From Nesterenkonia sp. (GTDB taxonomy: Bacteria; Actinomycetota; Actinomycetes; Actinomycetales; Micrococcaceae), in contig NZ_JAJUJJ010000012.1 in the NCBI RefSeq assembly GCF_029265375.1, positions 1-64,000 on the forward strand: 64,000 nucleotides of DNA, read 5' to 3'. Below are positions 49,713 to 58,177 of this stretch, one piece after another. Both the position numbers and the translations under genes were made by a program. Every line of letters begins with the position of its first letter. The stretch's first letter is position 1. The notes beneath the pieces are model-generated. The model made no database searches, had not been told where the DNA came from, and worked only from the letters and a program-made list of their open reading frames with translations.

Positions 49713-49796
49713 CCCGCCCCGGCTGCCGCACCCACGCACCTCCCCGGCTGCCCAGCTTTCGGGCCCCACCCCACTTTCAGCCACCCACCCCGTTCA

Positions 49797-49857
49797 ACGT
49801 GTCGGATGGGCCCAAACTGCCCCCTTCTGCGGCCGAGTTTGGGCCCATCCGACACGT
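49797..49857. repeat. perfect 22-base inverted repeat between glnR and mshD
   Basis: The arms 49797-49818 and 49836-49857 are perfect reverse complements with a 17-base loop. Key bases are GTGTCGGATGGGCCCAAACT on the left. It lacks a T-run and lies 85 bases after the glnR stop and 32 bases before the mshD -10. It may be a terminator, a dispersed palindromic element or a structured RNA. Confidence 0.85.
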
Positions 49858-49888
49858 AAGTTCCCGGGGAGCTCGGGGGCGTGGCCGA

Positions 49889-49894
49889 TACGGT
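49889..49894 (+). promoter_or_regulatory. -10 element of leaderless promoter, mshD
   Basis: TACGGT lies 6 bases before ATG 49901. Confidence 0.5.
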
Positions 49895-49900
49895 AGGGAT

Positions 49901-50992
49901 ATGAGCAACCAGGCCCAGCCTCCGTCTGCCGGATCCCCCGCCGCAGGATCACCCTCCGACGCCTCCTGGGACGTGGAGGTACTCACCGGCCCAGTGGAGC
50001 CCGGCACAGCCGCGGCGGTGGAGGCCCTGGCTGAGGCCGCGCAGACGGCCGACGGCGCTCCGCCGTTCTCCGAGGAGACCCTGCTGCAGCTCCGGCGCAG
50101 CCGCGCCGGAGCTGGGTCGGTGCACGCTGGGTCGGAGCACGCGGGGCCGAAGCAGCTGAAGCTTCTGTGCGTCTGGGGCCCCGAGGGCGCCAGCGAGCCG
50201 GCCCGGCAGCTGCTCGGCGCTGCCGTCGTCGTGGATGAACAGCCCGAGCATCCCGACGCCGGCGGCGAGCTGCTCACCGAACTGGCCGTCCACCCCGATC
50301 ACCGGGGTTCCGGCATCGGTGCCCAGCTGGCCGCCTCCTTGAGCGACACCGTGCTGCCGGAGTCGGCCGCGGCCCAGCACCGAGCCTGGGCCCATGGAGG
50401 CCACCCCGGGGCGCCCCAGCTGGCGCAGCGCTTCGGCTGGTCGCCGGTGCGCGAGCTGTGGCGCATGCGCCTGGAGAACTCGGTGGAGCTGCCGCACCGC
50501 CCGCTTCCGGAGGGAGTCCAGCTGCGCAGCTTCCGGCCAGGCGCCGACGAGCAGGACTGGCTGAGGGTCAACGCCCAGGCCTTCGCCGACCACCCCGAGC
50601 AGGGCCGGCTGGGCATGGAGGATCTCGCCGCCCGCATGGCTGAGGACTGGTTCGACCCCGCCGGTTTCCTGCTGGCCTGGGAGGGCCAGACTCTGCTGGG
50701 CTTCCACTGGACCAAGATCCATCCCGCTGAGGCCGGCGAGCGCCTCGGTGAGGTCTATGTGGTGGGGATCTCGCCTCAGGCGCAGGGCCGTGGGCTGGGG
50801 GCTGCGCTGACCCTGGCGGGGATCGAGCACCTGCGCAGCCGCCAGGTCGACGCGGTGATGCTCTACGTGGATGCCGGGAACACCGCAGCGGTTCGGCTCT
50901 ACCAGAAGCTGGGGTTCACCGTTTGGACCACTGACGTGCAGTACGCCCCGGCCGATCAGGTCACACCGAAGCACGCTGAGCAGCCTGAGTGA
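49901..50992 (+). CDS. mshD: mycothiol synthase
   Basis: A 363-residue protein with two GNAT domains; it acetylates Cys-GlcN-Ins in the last step of mycothiol synthesis. The N-terminal domain has ELAVHPDHRGSGIGAQLA; the active C-terminal domain has GEVYVVGISPQAQGRGLG and LYVDAGNTAAVRLYQKLGF. ATG 49901 is chosen because a -10 lies 6 bases upstream and the protein begins there; a longer open frame to 49520 overlaps glnR. The N-terminal 60 residues include an uncommon Ser/Pro/Gly stretch. Confidence 0.93.
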   Translation: MSNQAQPPSAGSPAAGSPSDASWDVEVLTGPVEPGTAAAVEALAEAAQTADGAPPFSEETLLQLRRSRAGAGSVHAGSEHAGPKQLKLLCVWGPEGASEPARQLLGAAVVVDEQPEHPDAGGELLTELAVHPDHRGSGIGAQLAASLSDTVLPESAAAQHRAWAHGGHPGAPQLAQRFGWSPVRELWRMRLENSVELPHRPLPEGVQLRSFRPGADEQDWLRVNAQAFADHPEQGRLGMEDLAARMAEDWFDPAGFLLAWEGQTLLGFHWTKIHPAEAGERLGEVYVVGISPQAQGRGLGAALTLAGIEHLRSRQVDAVMLYVDAGNTAAVRLYQKLGFTVWTTDVQYAPADQVTPKHAEQPE

Positions 50993-51020
50993 GTGCCGCC
51001 GAACAGCCTGAATGAGTTCC
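50978..51020 (+). repeat. short direct duplication at the mshD 3' end
   Basis: Two 20-base units (50978-50997 and 51001-51020) differ at 3 positions; the first covers the last codons and stop of mshD. It looks like a small local duplication. Confidence 0.6.
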
Positions 51021-51036
51021 CTCCGGGAGCGCCTGG

Positions 51037-51042
51037 TATCTT
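51037..51042 (+). promoter_or_regulatory. -10 element of leaderless promoter, Nudix gene
   Basis: TATCTT lies 6 bases before GTG 51049. Confidence 0.5.
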
Positions 51043-51048
51043 GCAGTC

Positions 51049-52065
51049 GTGACCGAATCGAAGGCTCTGGCCGAGGTGCCCCGCCGCCGCACCGCCACTG
51101 TGCACGACGTCGGAATCGATGCAGAGATCCTGGCCGCCGGAGCAGTGTGCTGGCGACTGCACAAAGGCGAGCTGCAGGTGCTGCTGATCCACCGGCCCCG
51201 GTATGACGACTGGTCCTTCCCCAAGGGCAAGCTCGACGCCGGAGAGACGCTGCCGGAGTGCGCCGTCCGCGAGGTGAGCGAGGAGATCGGGCTGAAGATG
51301 CGGCTGGGCGTCCCGCTGCCGATCACCCGGTATTCGGTGACCAAACAGACCCGGCAGGGCACGCAGGCCCGGAGCAAGGCAGTCTGGTACTGGGCCGCCG
51401 AGATTCTGGAGGGCCGCCCCCGCCCCGACGGCGAGGAGACCGACGACGTCCGCTGGGTCACTCCGCAGCAGGCTCGCGAGATGCTCACCAATGAGGGAGA
51501 CTGCGCGCCCCTGGACGAGCTGGAGCGGCTGCACGAGGCGCACCAGCTGCGCACGGTGCCGTTCATTGTGCTGCGCCACGCCAAAGCCAAGCCGCGCTCC
51601 TCCTGGTCCAAGGCTGAGTCCGAGCGGCCGCTGGCGGCCACCGGCAAGCGGCAGGCCAAAGCGGTGGAGCGGCTGCTGACGGCCTGGCGGCCCCGCCAGC
51701 TGCACTGCAGCCCGTGGAAGCGCTGTGCGGAAACCATCGCGCCGTATGTGAAGAAGCATCGCCACCGGATCAAATACCGTAAGCCGCTGACGGAGAAGCG
51801 CGCCCGGCAGTCACCGCGGAAGACGGCCTCGCGGGTGCGCAAGTCCCTGGAATGGGTCCAGCCCTCCCTGGTGTGCACCCACCGGCCCGTGCTGCCCATC
51901 GTCCTGGAGGAGCTCTCCCGCTGGCTTCGCGAGCCCGAGCTGGCCTCCACCCTGCCTGACAAGGACCCCTATCTCAGCCCGGGCGGGGTGGTGGTGGCCC
52001 AGCAGGCCATGGACCTCGGCGGGCGGATCGTGTCCCTGGAGATCTACAACCCCTTCGAGGACTGA
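51049..52065 (+). CDS. Nudix hydrolase fused to histidine phosphatase (MutT1-like)
   Basis: A 338-residue two-domain protein. Residues 1-150 are a Nudix hydrolase with box GKLDAGETLPECAVREVSEE (all catalytic Glu present); 175-338 form a histidine-phosphatase domain with catalytic LRHAK. The same fusion is mycobacterial MutT1, which hydrolyses oxidised guanine nucleotides and dinucleoside polyphosphates to keep them out of DNA. The second RHG motif is RHAK, as in that group. Leaderless GTG start. Confidence 0.88.
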   Translation: MTESKALAEVPRRRTATVHDVGIDAEILAAGAVCWRLHKGELQVLLIHRPRYDDWSFPKGKLDAGETLPECAVREVSEEIGLKMRLGVPLPITRYSVTKQTRQGTQARSKAVWYWAAEILEGRPRPDGEETDDVRWVTPQQAREMLTNEGDCAPLDELERLHEAHQLRTVPFIVLRHAKAKPRSSWSKAESERPLAATGKRQAKAVERLLTAWRPRQLHCSPWKRCAETIAPYVKKHRHRIKYRKPLTEKRARQSPRKTASRVRKSLEWVQPSLVCTHRPVLPIVLEELSRWLREPELASTLPDKDPYLSPGGVVVAQQAMDLGGRIVSLEIYNPFED

Positions 52066-52110
52066 CTCCCCCGGCACCGCGGGAACCGTGACACACCTCA
52101 CATGCGCCGA

Positions 52111-52116
52111 TAGCCT
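52111..52116 (+). promoter_or_regulatory. -10 element of leaderless promoter, YjdJ-like gene
   Basis: TAGCCT lies 6 bases before ATG 52123. Confidence 0.5.
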
Positions 52117-52122
52117 GGATGC

Positions 52123-52458
52123 ATGAGCCAGCAGAAGAACGTCCACCCCACCGCCGAGCTGCACATCGATTCCGACCGGTGCCGCGCCGAGCTGTGGGAC
52201 ACCATCGACGGGCAGCGCACGTTCATCGGCTTCATCGGCTACACCGAGGAGACCATCGGCGGCGAGCCGGTGTGGCGACTGATGCATACCATCGTCAACG
52301 AACGCTTCGGCCGGCAGGGCTACGCCCGGGCCCTGGTCACCCTGCTGCTGGAGAAGCTGGCATCGGAGGGCAAGCAGTTCACCTCCGAATGCACCTACAT
52401 CGACCACTACCTGTCCCGCTATCCGGAGTACCGCAGGAACCAGGCGCTGCTGGCCTGA
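52123..52458 (+). CDS. YjdJ-type small GNAT acetyltransferase
   Basis: A 111-residue single-domain protein of the minimal GNAT group: the acetyl-CoA loop is ERFGRQGYARALV and the conserved end is CTYIDHYLSRYPEYR. The substrate is unknown; the family is small and conserved across bacteria. It lies 65 bases before thyA but both seem to have their own promoters. Confidence 0.85.
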   Translation: MSQQKNVHPTAELHIDSDRCRAELWDTIDGQRTFIGFIGYTEETIGGEPVWRLMHTIVNERFGRQGYARALVTLLLEKLASEGKQFTSECTYIDHYLSRYPEYRRNQALLA

Positions 52459-52511
52459 GCGGAGACCGGGTGGTCCCGGCACGGCGCAGCGCGGCCGGGC
52501 CGGCGCCTCGG

Positions 52512-52517
52512 TAGGAT
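52512..52517 (+). promoter_or_regulatory. -10 element of leaderless promoter, thyA
   Basis: TAGGAT lies 6 bases before GTG 52524. Confidence 0.5.
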
Positions 52518-52523
52518 GACGCT

Positions 52524-53333
52524 GTGAGCTCCGCAATCCCCACCCCGTATGAGGACCTGCTGGCCGATGTGCTGGAGCACGGCAGTCCGAAGACCGACCG
52601 GACCGGCGTCGGCACGCGCAGCGTGTTCGGCCGCCAGATCCGCTTCGACCTCACCTCCTCCTTCCCGCTGATCACCACCAAGCGGGTGCACTTCAAAGCC
52701 GTGGCGCTGGAGCTGCTGTGGTTCCTGCGCGGGGACTCCAATGCCCGCTGGCTGCAGGAGCGCGGAGTGCGGATCTGGAACGAATGGGCCGACGACGACG
52801 GCGACCTGGGCCCCATCTACGGGGTGCAGTGGCGCTCCTGGCCCACCCCCGGCGGCGGGAGCGTCGACCAGATCAGCCAGCTGGTGGAGCAGCTGACGTC
52901 TCAGCCGGACTCACGCCGTCATGTGGTGACTGCATGGAACCCCGGCCAGCTGGAGGAGATGGCGCTGCCTCCCTGCCACATCCTCTTCCAGTTCTACGTC
53001 GCCGACGGGACCCTGTCCTGCCAGCTCTATCAGCGCAGCGCAGACATGTTCCTCGGCGTGCCGTTCAACATCGCCTCCTACTCCCTGCTGACGCACATGC
53101 TCGCCCAGCAGACCGGCCTGCAGCCGGGAGAGTTCATCTGGACCGGCGGCGACTGCCATATCTACGACAACCACGTGGACCAGGTGCGCGAACAGCTCTC
53201 CCGGGACCCCTACCCCTATCCTCAGCTGCGCCTGAAGCGTACGCCGGAGTCGATCTTCGACTACGCCTATGAGGATTTCGAAGTCCTCAACTACCAGCAC
53301 CACCCCACTATCAAGGCGCCAGTCGCCGTCTGA
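52524..53333 (+). CDS. thyA: thymidylate synthase
   Basis: A 269-residue ThyA, which converts dUMP to dTMP with methylene-tetrahydrofolate, yielding dihydrofolate. Seen are [13 protein letters not shown], the catalytic Cys in [30 protein letters not shown] and the C-terminal IKAPVAV. Start is the leaderless GTG 52524. folA, which recycles the dihydrofolate, follows after 93 bases with its own ribosome site. Confidence 0.97.
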   Translation: MSSAIPTPYEDLLADVLEHGSPKTDRTGVGTRSVFGRQIRFDLTSSFPLITTKRVHFKAVALELLWFLRGDSNARWLQERGVRIWNEWADDDGDLGPIYGVQWRSWPTPGGGSVDQISQLVEQLTSQPDSRRHVVTAWNPGQLEEMALPPCHILFQFYVADGTLSCQLYQRSADMFLGVPFNIASYSLLTHMLAQQTGLQPGEFIWTGGDCHIYDNHVDQVREQLSRDPYPYPQLRLKRTPESIFDYAYEDFEVLNYQHHPTIKAPVAV

Positions 53334-53426
53334 GCCGCCCAGACGGATCGAGCCGCCACCGCGCACCACAGAACCTGCGCCCCCTCGCCGCTGGACACTG
53401 ACCTCGATCTTCAGGAGCACAGAACT

Positions 53427-53981
53427 ATGACGACGACGCCCCCCGCCTCTGCCGTGGTCGGAGTCATCTGGGCCCAGACCACCTCCGGCGTGATCGGCGC
53501 CGAGGGCACCATGCCCTGGCATGTGCCGGAGGACCTGGCCTACTTCAAGCAGGTCACCCACGGATGCCCGATGATCATGGGGCGCCGCACCTGGGAGTCC
53601 CTGCCGGAGGCCTACCGCCCGCTGCCGGGCCGGACCAATATTGTGGTCACCTCCAACACAGAGCGGGCCGTCGAGCTGGGCGCCCAGGGCGCACTGACCG
53701 CCGAATCCCTGGAGGAGGCCGTGGCCACCGCCGCAGCCCACACCCAGTCCAGCTCCGCAGTGTGGATCATGGGCGGAGGCTCTATCTACGCCGAAGCCCT
53801 GGAGAAGAACCTGGCGCGCGTGGCCTCCATCACCCAGTTGGACCTGCAGGTCGAGGGCGACACCTACGCGCCTGAGCTGGACCCCGAGCAGTGGCAGCTG
53901 ATCTCCTCAGCTCCGGAGCAGGGCTGGCAGCAGTCGGAGTCCGGCATCGGCTACCGGTTCGAGACCTACGCCCGCCGCTGA
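53427..53981 (+). CDS. folA: dihydrofolate reductase
   Basis: A 184-residue DHFR that reduces dihydrofolate to tetrahydrofolate with NADPH. Typical motifs are GTMPWHVPEDLAYFKQVT (with the folate-binding acidic residue), MGRRTWESLP and IMGGGSIYAEAL. AGGAGCAC precedes ATG 53427. The usual thyA-folA pairing; target of trimethoprim-type drugs. Confidence 0.96.
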   Translation: MTTTPPASAVVGVIWAQTTSGVIGAEGTMPWHVPEDLAYFKQVTHGCPMIMGRRTWESLPEAYRPLPGRTNIVVTSNTERAVELGAQGALTAESLEEAVATAAAHTQSSSAVWIMGGGSIYAEALEKNLARVASITQLDLQVEGDTYAPELDPEQWQLISSAPEQGWQQSESGIGYRFETYARR

Positions 53982-54031
53982 GTCCGGCCCGCAGCCCGGC
54001 ACCGCCGGGAATAGCTCACCGCCAGGTTCGT

Positions 54032-54037
54032 TACGCT
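54032..54037 (+). promoter_or_regulatory. -10 element of leaderless promoter, asd
   Basis: TACGCT lies 7 bases before ATG 54045. Confidence 0.5.
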
Positions 54038-54044
54038 GGGCACT

Positions 54045-55247
54045 ATGACTTCTGTGCTTGATGACTCCTCTGCCCAGACCACCGGCGAGCGCCAGACGCC
54101 GTCGGTGGGGCTCATCGGCTGGCGCGGCATGGTCGGCTCCGTGCTGACGCAGCGCATGCTGGATGAGGGCGACTTTGCCCACATCAACCCGGTGTTCTTC
54201 TCCACCTCCAACGCCGGCGGCGCCGCACCTGAGTTCGACGGCGTCTCCGCCGAGGAGACCACGCTGCAGGACGCCTACGACATCGACACCCTGGCCAAGC
54301 TGCCGATCATCGTCACCATGCAGGGCGGGGACTACACCAATGAGGTCTACCCGAAGCTGCGCGCCGCCGGATGGGACGGCATCTGGATCGACGCCGCCTC
54401 CGCACTGCGGATGTCGGAGAACTCCATCATTGTGCTGGACCCGATCAACCGGGACGTGATCGACGCCGGACTGAAAGCTGGAGTCAAGGAGTTCGTCGGC
54501 GGCAACTGCACCGTCAGCTGCATGCTGATGGGCCTGGGCGGACTGTTCAAGCAGGACCTGGTGGAGTGGGGCACCGCTATGACCTACCAGGCGGCCTCCG
54601 GCGGGGGCGCGAAGCACATGCGCGAACTGCTCACCCAGTTCGGCGATCTGCACGGCACCGTCGCCGCCGAGCTCAGTGATCCGGCCAGCGCCATCCTGGA
54701 GATCGACCGCAAAGTGCTGGCCAGCCAGCGCGGCGAGCTGGACGCCTCCCAGTTCGGTGTGCCTCTGGCGGGCTCGCTCATCCCCTGGATCGACGCGGAC
54801 CTGGGCAACGGCGTCTCCAAGGAGGAGTGGAAGGGCGGCGTCGAGACGAACAAGATCCTCGGCCGCGGCGAGAACCTGGCCCCCGGGGTGACCCGGCGCG
54901 GCGAGAGCATCCCGTTCGAGTCGCTGTGCGTGCGCATCGGCGCGCTGCGCTCCCACTCCCAAGCGCTGACCCTGAAGCTTCGCGAGGACATCCCGGTTTC
55001 GGAGATCGAGCAGATCATCGACTCCGGCACCGAATGGGCCTCCGTGGTGCCCAATGAGAAGGACGCCACCATGAATCAGCTGACTCCGGTGGCCGCCACC
55101 GGTGAGCTGACCATCCCGGTGGGCCGCATCCGGAAGCTGGAGATGGGCCCGGAGTACATCTCCGCCTTCACTGTGGGCGACCAGCTGCTCTGGGGCGCTG
55201 CGGAGCCGCTGCGCCGCATGCTGATGATCACTATCGGCCAGCTCTGA
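54045..55247 (+). CDS. asd: aspartate-semialdehyde dehydrogenase
   Basis: A 400-residue enzyme that reduces aspartyl phosphate to aspartate semialdehyde for lysine, threonine, methionine and diaminopimelate synthesis. The NADP site [13 protein letters not shown], catalytic Cys in [11 protein letters not shown] and the active-site VPWID-like [10 protein letters not shown] are seen. The sequence is of the type found in E. coli, with WRGMVGS, not the shorter Gram-positive form. Leaderless start. Confidence 0.94.
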   Translation: MTSVLDDSSAQTTGERQTPSVGLIGWRGMVGSVLTQRMLDEGDFAHINPVFFSTSNAGGAAPEFDGVSAEETTLQDAYDIDTLAKLPIIVTMQGGDYTNEVYPKLRAAGWDGIWIDAASALRMSENSIIVLDPINRDVIDAGLKAGVKEFVGGNCTVSCMLMGLGGLFKQDLVEWGTAMTYQAASGGGAKHMRELLTQFGDLHGTVAAELSDPASAILEIDRKVLASQRGELDASQFGVPLAGSLIPWIDADLGNGVSKEEWKGGVETNKILGRGENLAPGVTRRGESIPFESLCVRIGALRSHSQALTLKLREDIPVSEIEQIIDSGTEWASVVPNEKDATMNQLTPVAATGELTIPVGRIRKLEMGPEYISAFTVGDQLLWGAAEPLRRMLMITIGQL

Positions 55248-55267
55248 GCAGTTCCCGGGCAGCACTG

Positions 55268-55273
55268 TACAGT
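55268..55273 (+). promoter_or_regulatory. -10 element of leaderless promoter, sulfurtransferase gene
   Basis: TACAGT lies 7 bases before ATG 55281. Confidence 0.5.
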
Positions 55274-55280
55274 CAGTGGC

Positions 55281-56123
55281 ATGACCCCTCTGATCACACC
55301 TGAGGAACTGCATCGACGCATTGCCGACGGCGCATCAGGGCTGCGCATCCTAGATGTCCGCTGGCAGCTGGACAAGCCTGAGGGCCGGGAGGACTGCCGG
55401 GCCGGCCATATTCCGGGCGCGGTCTACGTGGACCTGGGCACTGAGCTCTCCGAGCCGGGGCTGCCGCTGACCCGGGGGCGCCATCCGCTGCCGAGTCTGA
55501 CCCGGCTTCAGGCCGCCGCCCGCCGCTGGGGCATCCACGACGGCGACACCGTGGTGGTCTATGACGCAGCGGGCAACACCTCCGCCGCGCGGGCCTGGTG
55601 GCTGCTGCGCAGCACCGGGGTGACCGATGTGCGGGTGCTCGACGGCGCTCTGGCGGGCTGGAAAGCAGCCGGGTTCGAGCTCGAGTCCGGGGCGGTGGAG
55701 CCGGCTGAAGGCACTGTGACGCTGACCGGGGACCACCTGGAGCAGCTGGACATCGACGACGTCGCCAGCTTCCTGCAGCGCGGCACCCTGATCGACGCCC
55801 GCGCGGCTGAGCGCTATCGGGGTGAGGTGGAGCCTCTGGACCCGCGGCCCGGGCATATCCCCGGGGCGCTCAGCATCCCGACGGCGGGCAATCTTGATGA
55901 TTCCGGACGCTTCCTGGCCCCGGAGCAGCTCAGGGAGCGGTTCCTGTCACACGGGGTGGACCCGCAGCGGCCCACGGCGGCCTACTGCGGGTCCGGCGTC
56001 AATGCCTGCCACGCCCTGCTGGCTCTTCAGCTGGCCGGCTTCGACGCGGTGCTCTACCCAGGATCCTTCAGCGAATGGTCGCGGGATCCCGACCGCCCGG
56101 TGCGAACCGGGGAGAGCCCGTAG
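55281..56123 (+). CDS. sseA: rhodanese-type sulfurtransferase (two domains)
   Basis: A 280-residue protein with an inactive N-terminal rhodanese domain (about 8-125) and an active C-terminal one with Cys236 in YCGSGVNACH. The CGSGV loop is the mercaptopyruvate/thiosulfate sulfurtransferase type. It moves sulfane sulfur to acceptors such as cyanide or thiols. It ends 4 bases from the convergent ATP-grasp gene. Confidence 0.92.
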   Translation: MTPLITPEELHRRIADGASGLRILDVRWQLDKPEGREDCRAGHIPGAVYVDLGTELSEPGLPLTRGRHPLPSLTRLQAAARRWGIHDGDTVVVYDAAGNTSAARAWWLLRSTGVTDVRVLDGALAGWKAAGFELESGAVEPAEGTVTLTGDHLEQLDIDDVASFLQRGTLIDARAAERYRGEVEPLDPRPGHIPGALSIPTAGNLDDSGRFLAPEQLRERFLSHGVDPQRPTAAYCGSGVNACHALLALQLAGFDAVLYPGSFSEWSRDPDRPVRTGESP

Positions 56124-56127
56124 CCGT

Positions 56128-57166
56128 TCAGGCGAAGGCCGTCTGGTAGGCGGCCTGAAGCTGCGCGGCCATGAACTGGGCGATCGCCCGGGTGGCCGGC
56201 AGCCGTCCCGCTTCACGCTCGCCCTCTTCCACTGCCGCGTTGTAGTTGGTGTTGGTATTGATGTCGTAGACCACCTGCCGGCCGTCGGCGGTCTCAATGA
56301 TCTCCACTCCGGCCAGCTGGATCTGGTGCTCCTGCAGCAGAGCGGCCAGCCGGGTGATCAGCGGGGTCTGTGCGGTGATGTCTTCGCGCCGCTGGAACTG
56401 CGGCGCGGCGGCTGCGGCGTCGTCGTCGGTGTGGTCATGTTCGGGCACCGAGCAGACGGCTGCGGCGATTCCCGGCTGCCCCACCTGGCAGGCGTCCGCC
56501 GGGCACAGCTCGAAGGACCCGCCGGAGACATCGACCTTCACCGCATAGTGGAACTGCCCGCCGATGAACTCAGAGCGGGTGATGAATGGCTCGGCAGGCT
56601 GGACGTACTCCTGCAGCAGGATGATCCCGTCAATCGACTCATTCTCGCCCCCGGGGGCGAAGTCCTTCACGGCGGCAGCGAGTTCCTGGTGAGAGTCGAA
56701 GCGCCGCACACCCAGGCCCTTGCCGCCCTGGTTGTGCTTGGTGATGAACGGCGGGGTGAAGGTCTCCGCAGCCTGGGCGAGCTGCTGATGGCCGAAGACC
56801 GCCACAGTGCGGGGAACGTCGAATCCGCGGCGGGAGAGCTCGCGGTGCTGACGGATCTTGGAGACCTCCAGCTCGTAGACCTCCGCTCCGGTTGAGCACC
56901 GTCCGGTCGGCGGCTTCCAGCCAGGCCATCACGGCCCGCCCGTAGTCCTTGACGTGCGGGTCGGTGCGGGTGTGGGAGGAGGCGGAGAGGCGGGACCAGA
57001 AGATCCCCTGCGGCGGCTCGGCGGAGAGGTCCAGAATCGTCTCAGGCAGCAGCCATTCGCAGAACGGAACCCCTTCGGCCTCCAGAGCCTCGGCGAAGGG
57101 CGGGATCCATTCGGGGTTGTCGTGAATGATGTAGACCGTGGGGGTATCGGCTGCGGGAAGACTCAT
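56128..57166 (-). pseudogene. RimK-like ATP-grasp ligase with a frameshift
   Basis: The N-terminal part (start near ATG 57166; 57175 also possible) has a nucleotide-ligase-like preATP domain (VYIIHDNPEWIPPF), and the C-terminal part an ATP-grasp fold (PPFITKHNQGGKGLG; VEIIETADGRQVVYDINTNT). They are in different frames: near base 56890 one extra base is present (AACCGGAGC where AACGGAGC keeps the frame). Removing it gives a continuous protein of about 345 residues (LNGAEVYELEVSKIRQHRE). Members ligate amino acids or peptides; the substrate is unknown. Confidence 0.75.
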
Positions 57167-57245
57167 CTGTGCCATAGCGAGCACAACGATGCGTGCCGCA
57201 GCGGCATTTCTCTATGACGTTTCGTGACACATAGGCACAGCCGGC

Positions 57246-58070
57246 TCAGGGCTCTACCATACGCGAGCTCATCGAACCGATGTCCTCAATCTCCACCTCA
57301 ACAGTGTCGCCGGCCTTCAGGTAGACCTGCGGGTCGCGGGCCCGGCCCACACCGCCGGGAGTTCCGGTGAGCACCACATCGCCGGGCTTCAGCGGCAGCA
57401 TGGTGGAGATGTAGGCGACCAGCTGCTCAGGGGTGAACACCAGGTCTCCGGTGGAGTGCTCCTGCATGACCTCCCCGTTCACCCGGGTGCGCAGGGTCGA
57501 GGCCTGGTAGTCGAAGTCGTCGGCGGTGACCATCACCGGTCCCAGCGGGGTGGACTTGGCCCAGATCTTGCCCTGCAGCCATTCAGAGGAGCGGAACTGC
57601 CAGCCGCGCATGGAGATGTCATTGGCCGCGGTGTAGCCGGCGATAGCCGAGGCCGCTTCCTCCTCCGTGGCGCGGTAGACCTCGGAGCCGACCACCAGAA
57701 CCAGCTCACCCTCCCAGTCCAGTTCGGGATCCTCCTCAACGGCGACGACGTCGTCGAACGGCCCGGTGAGGGTCTCGGGGAACTTGGCGAACAGGGTAGG
57801 GTACGTTGGCAGCTCCCGGCCCATCTCCTGGATGTGACTGCGGTAGTTCAATCCCACACAGATGACCTTGCCCGGGGTCGGCACCACGGCCTCCAGCTGC
57901 GCCTCGGCGGCCGGGAGACGCTCACCGTCGGCCGCTGCAGCGGTGGCCTGCCAGTCCTGAGTCTTCACCAGCTCGCCCACGGAGGCGACACCGTCGATGA
58001 CGACCCAGTCCTGACCCTCCTGCCGAGCGGCAACGGTCGCGCCGTCGCGGCGCAGAGTAGCAAGCTTCAC
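57246..58070 (-). CDS. fumarylacetoacetate hydrolase-family protein
   Basis: A 274-residue FAH-family enzyme, typically a hydrolase or decarboxylase/isomerase of beta-keto acids. The metal-binding acidic residues are in DPELDWEGELVLVVG and the substrate segment is CVGLNYRSHIQEM. GTG 58070 is chosen because GGGGAGGATCC lies upstream; the longer frame to 58103 adds only a poor leader. It is alone between the ATP-grasp gene and murB, so the pathway is unclear. Confidence 0.88.
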   Translation of the reverse strand: MKLATLRRDGATVAARQEGQDWVVIDGVASVGELVKTQDWQATAAAADGERLPAAEAQLEAVVPTPGKVICVGLNYRSHIQEMGRELPTYPTLFAKFPETLTGPFDDVVAVEEDPELDWEGELVLVVGSEVYRATEEEAASAIAGYTAANDISMRGWQFRSSEWLQGKIWAKSTPLGPVMVTADDFDYQASTLRTRVNGEVMQEHSTGDLVFTPEQLVAYISTMLPLKPGDVVLTGTPGGVGRARDPQVYLKAGDTVEVEIEDIGSMSSRMVEP

Positions 58071-58177
58071 GGATCCTCCCCTTCGGTGTAGGTGCGCTGG
58101 CAACTGAGCTTATCGACGATCGGCTGGTCGCCGAACCGAAAGGAGCAGGCCTGTTCCGCGGACCGGCACGTGGCGGA

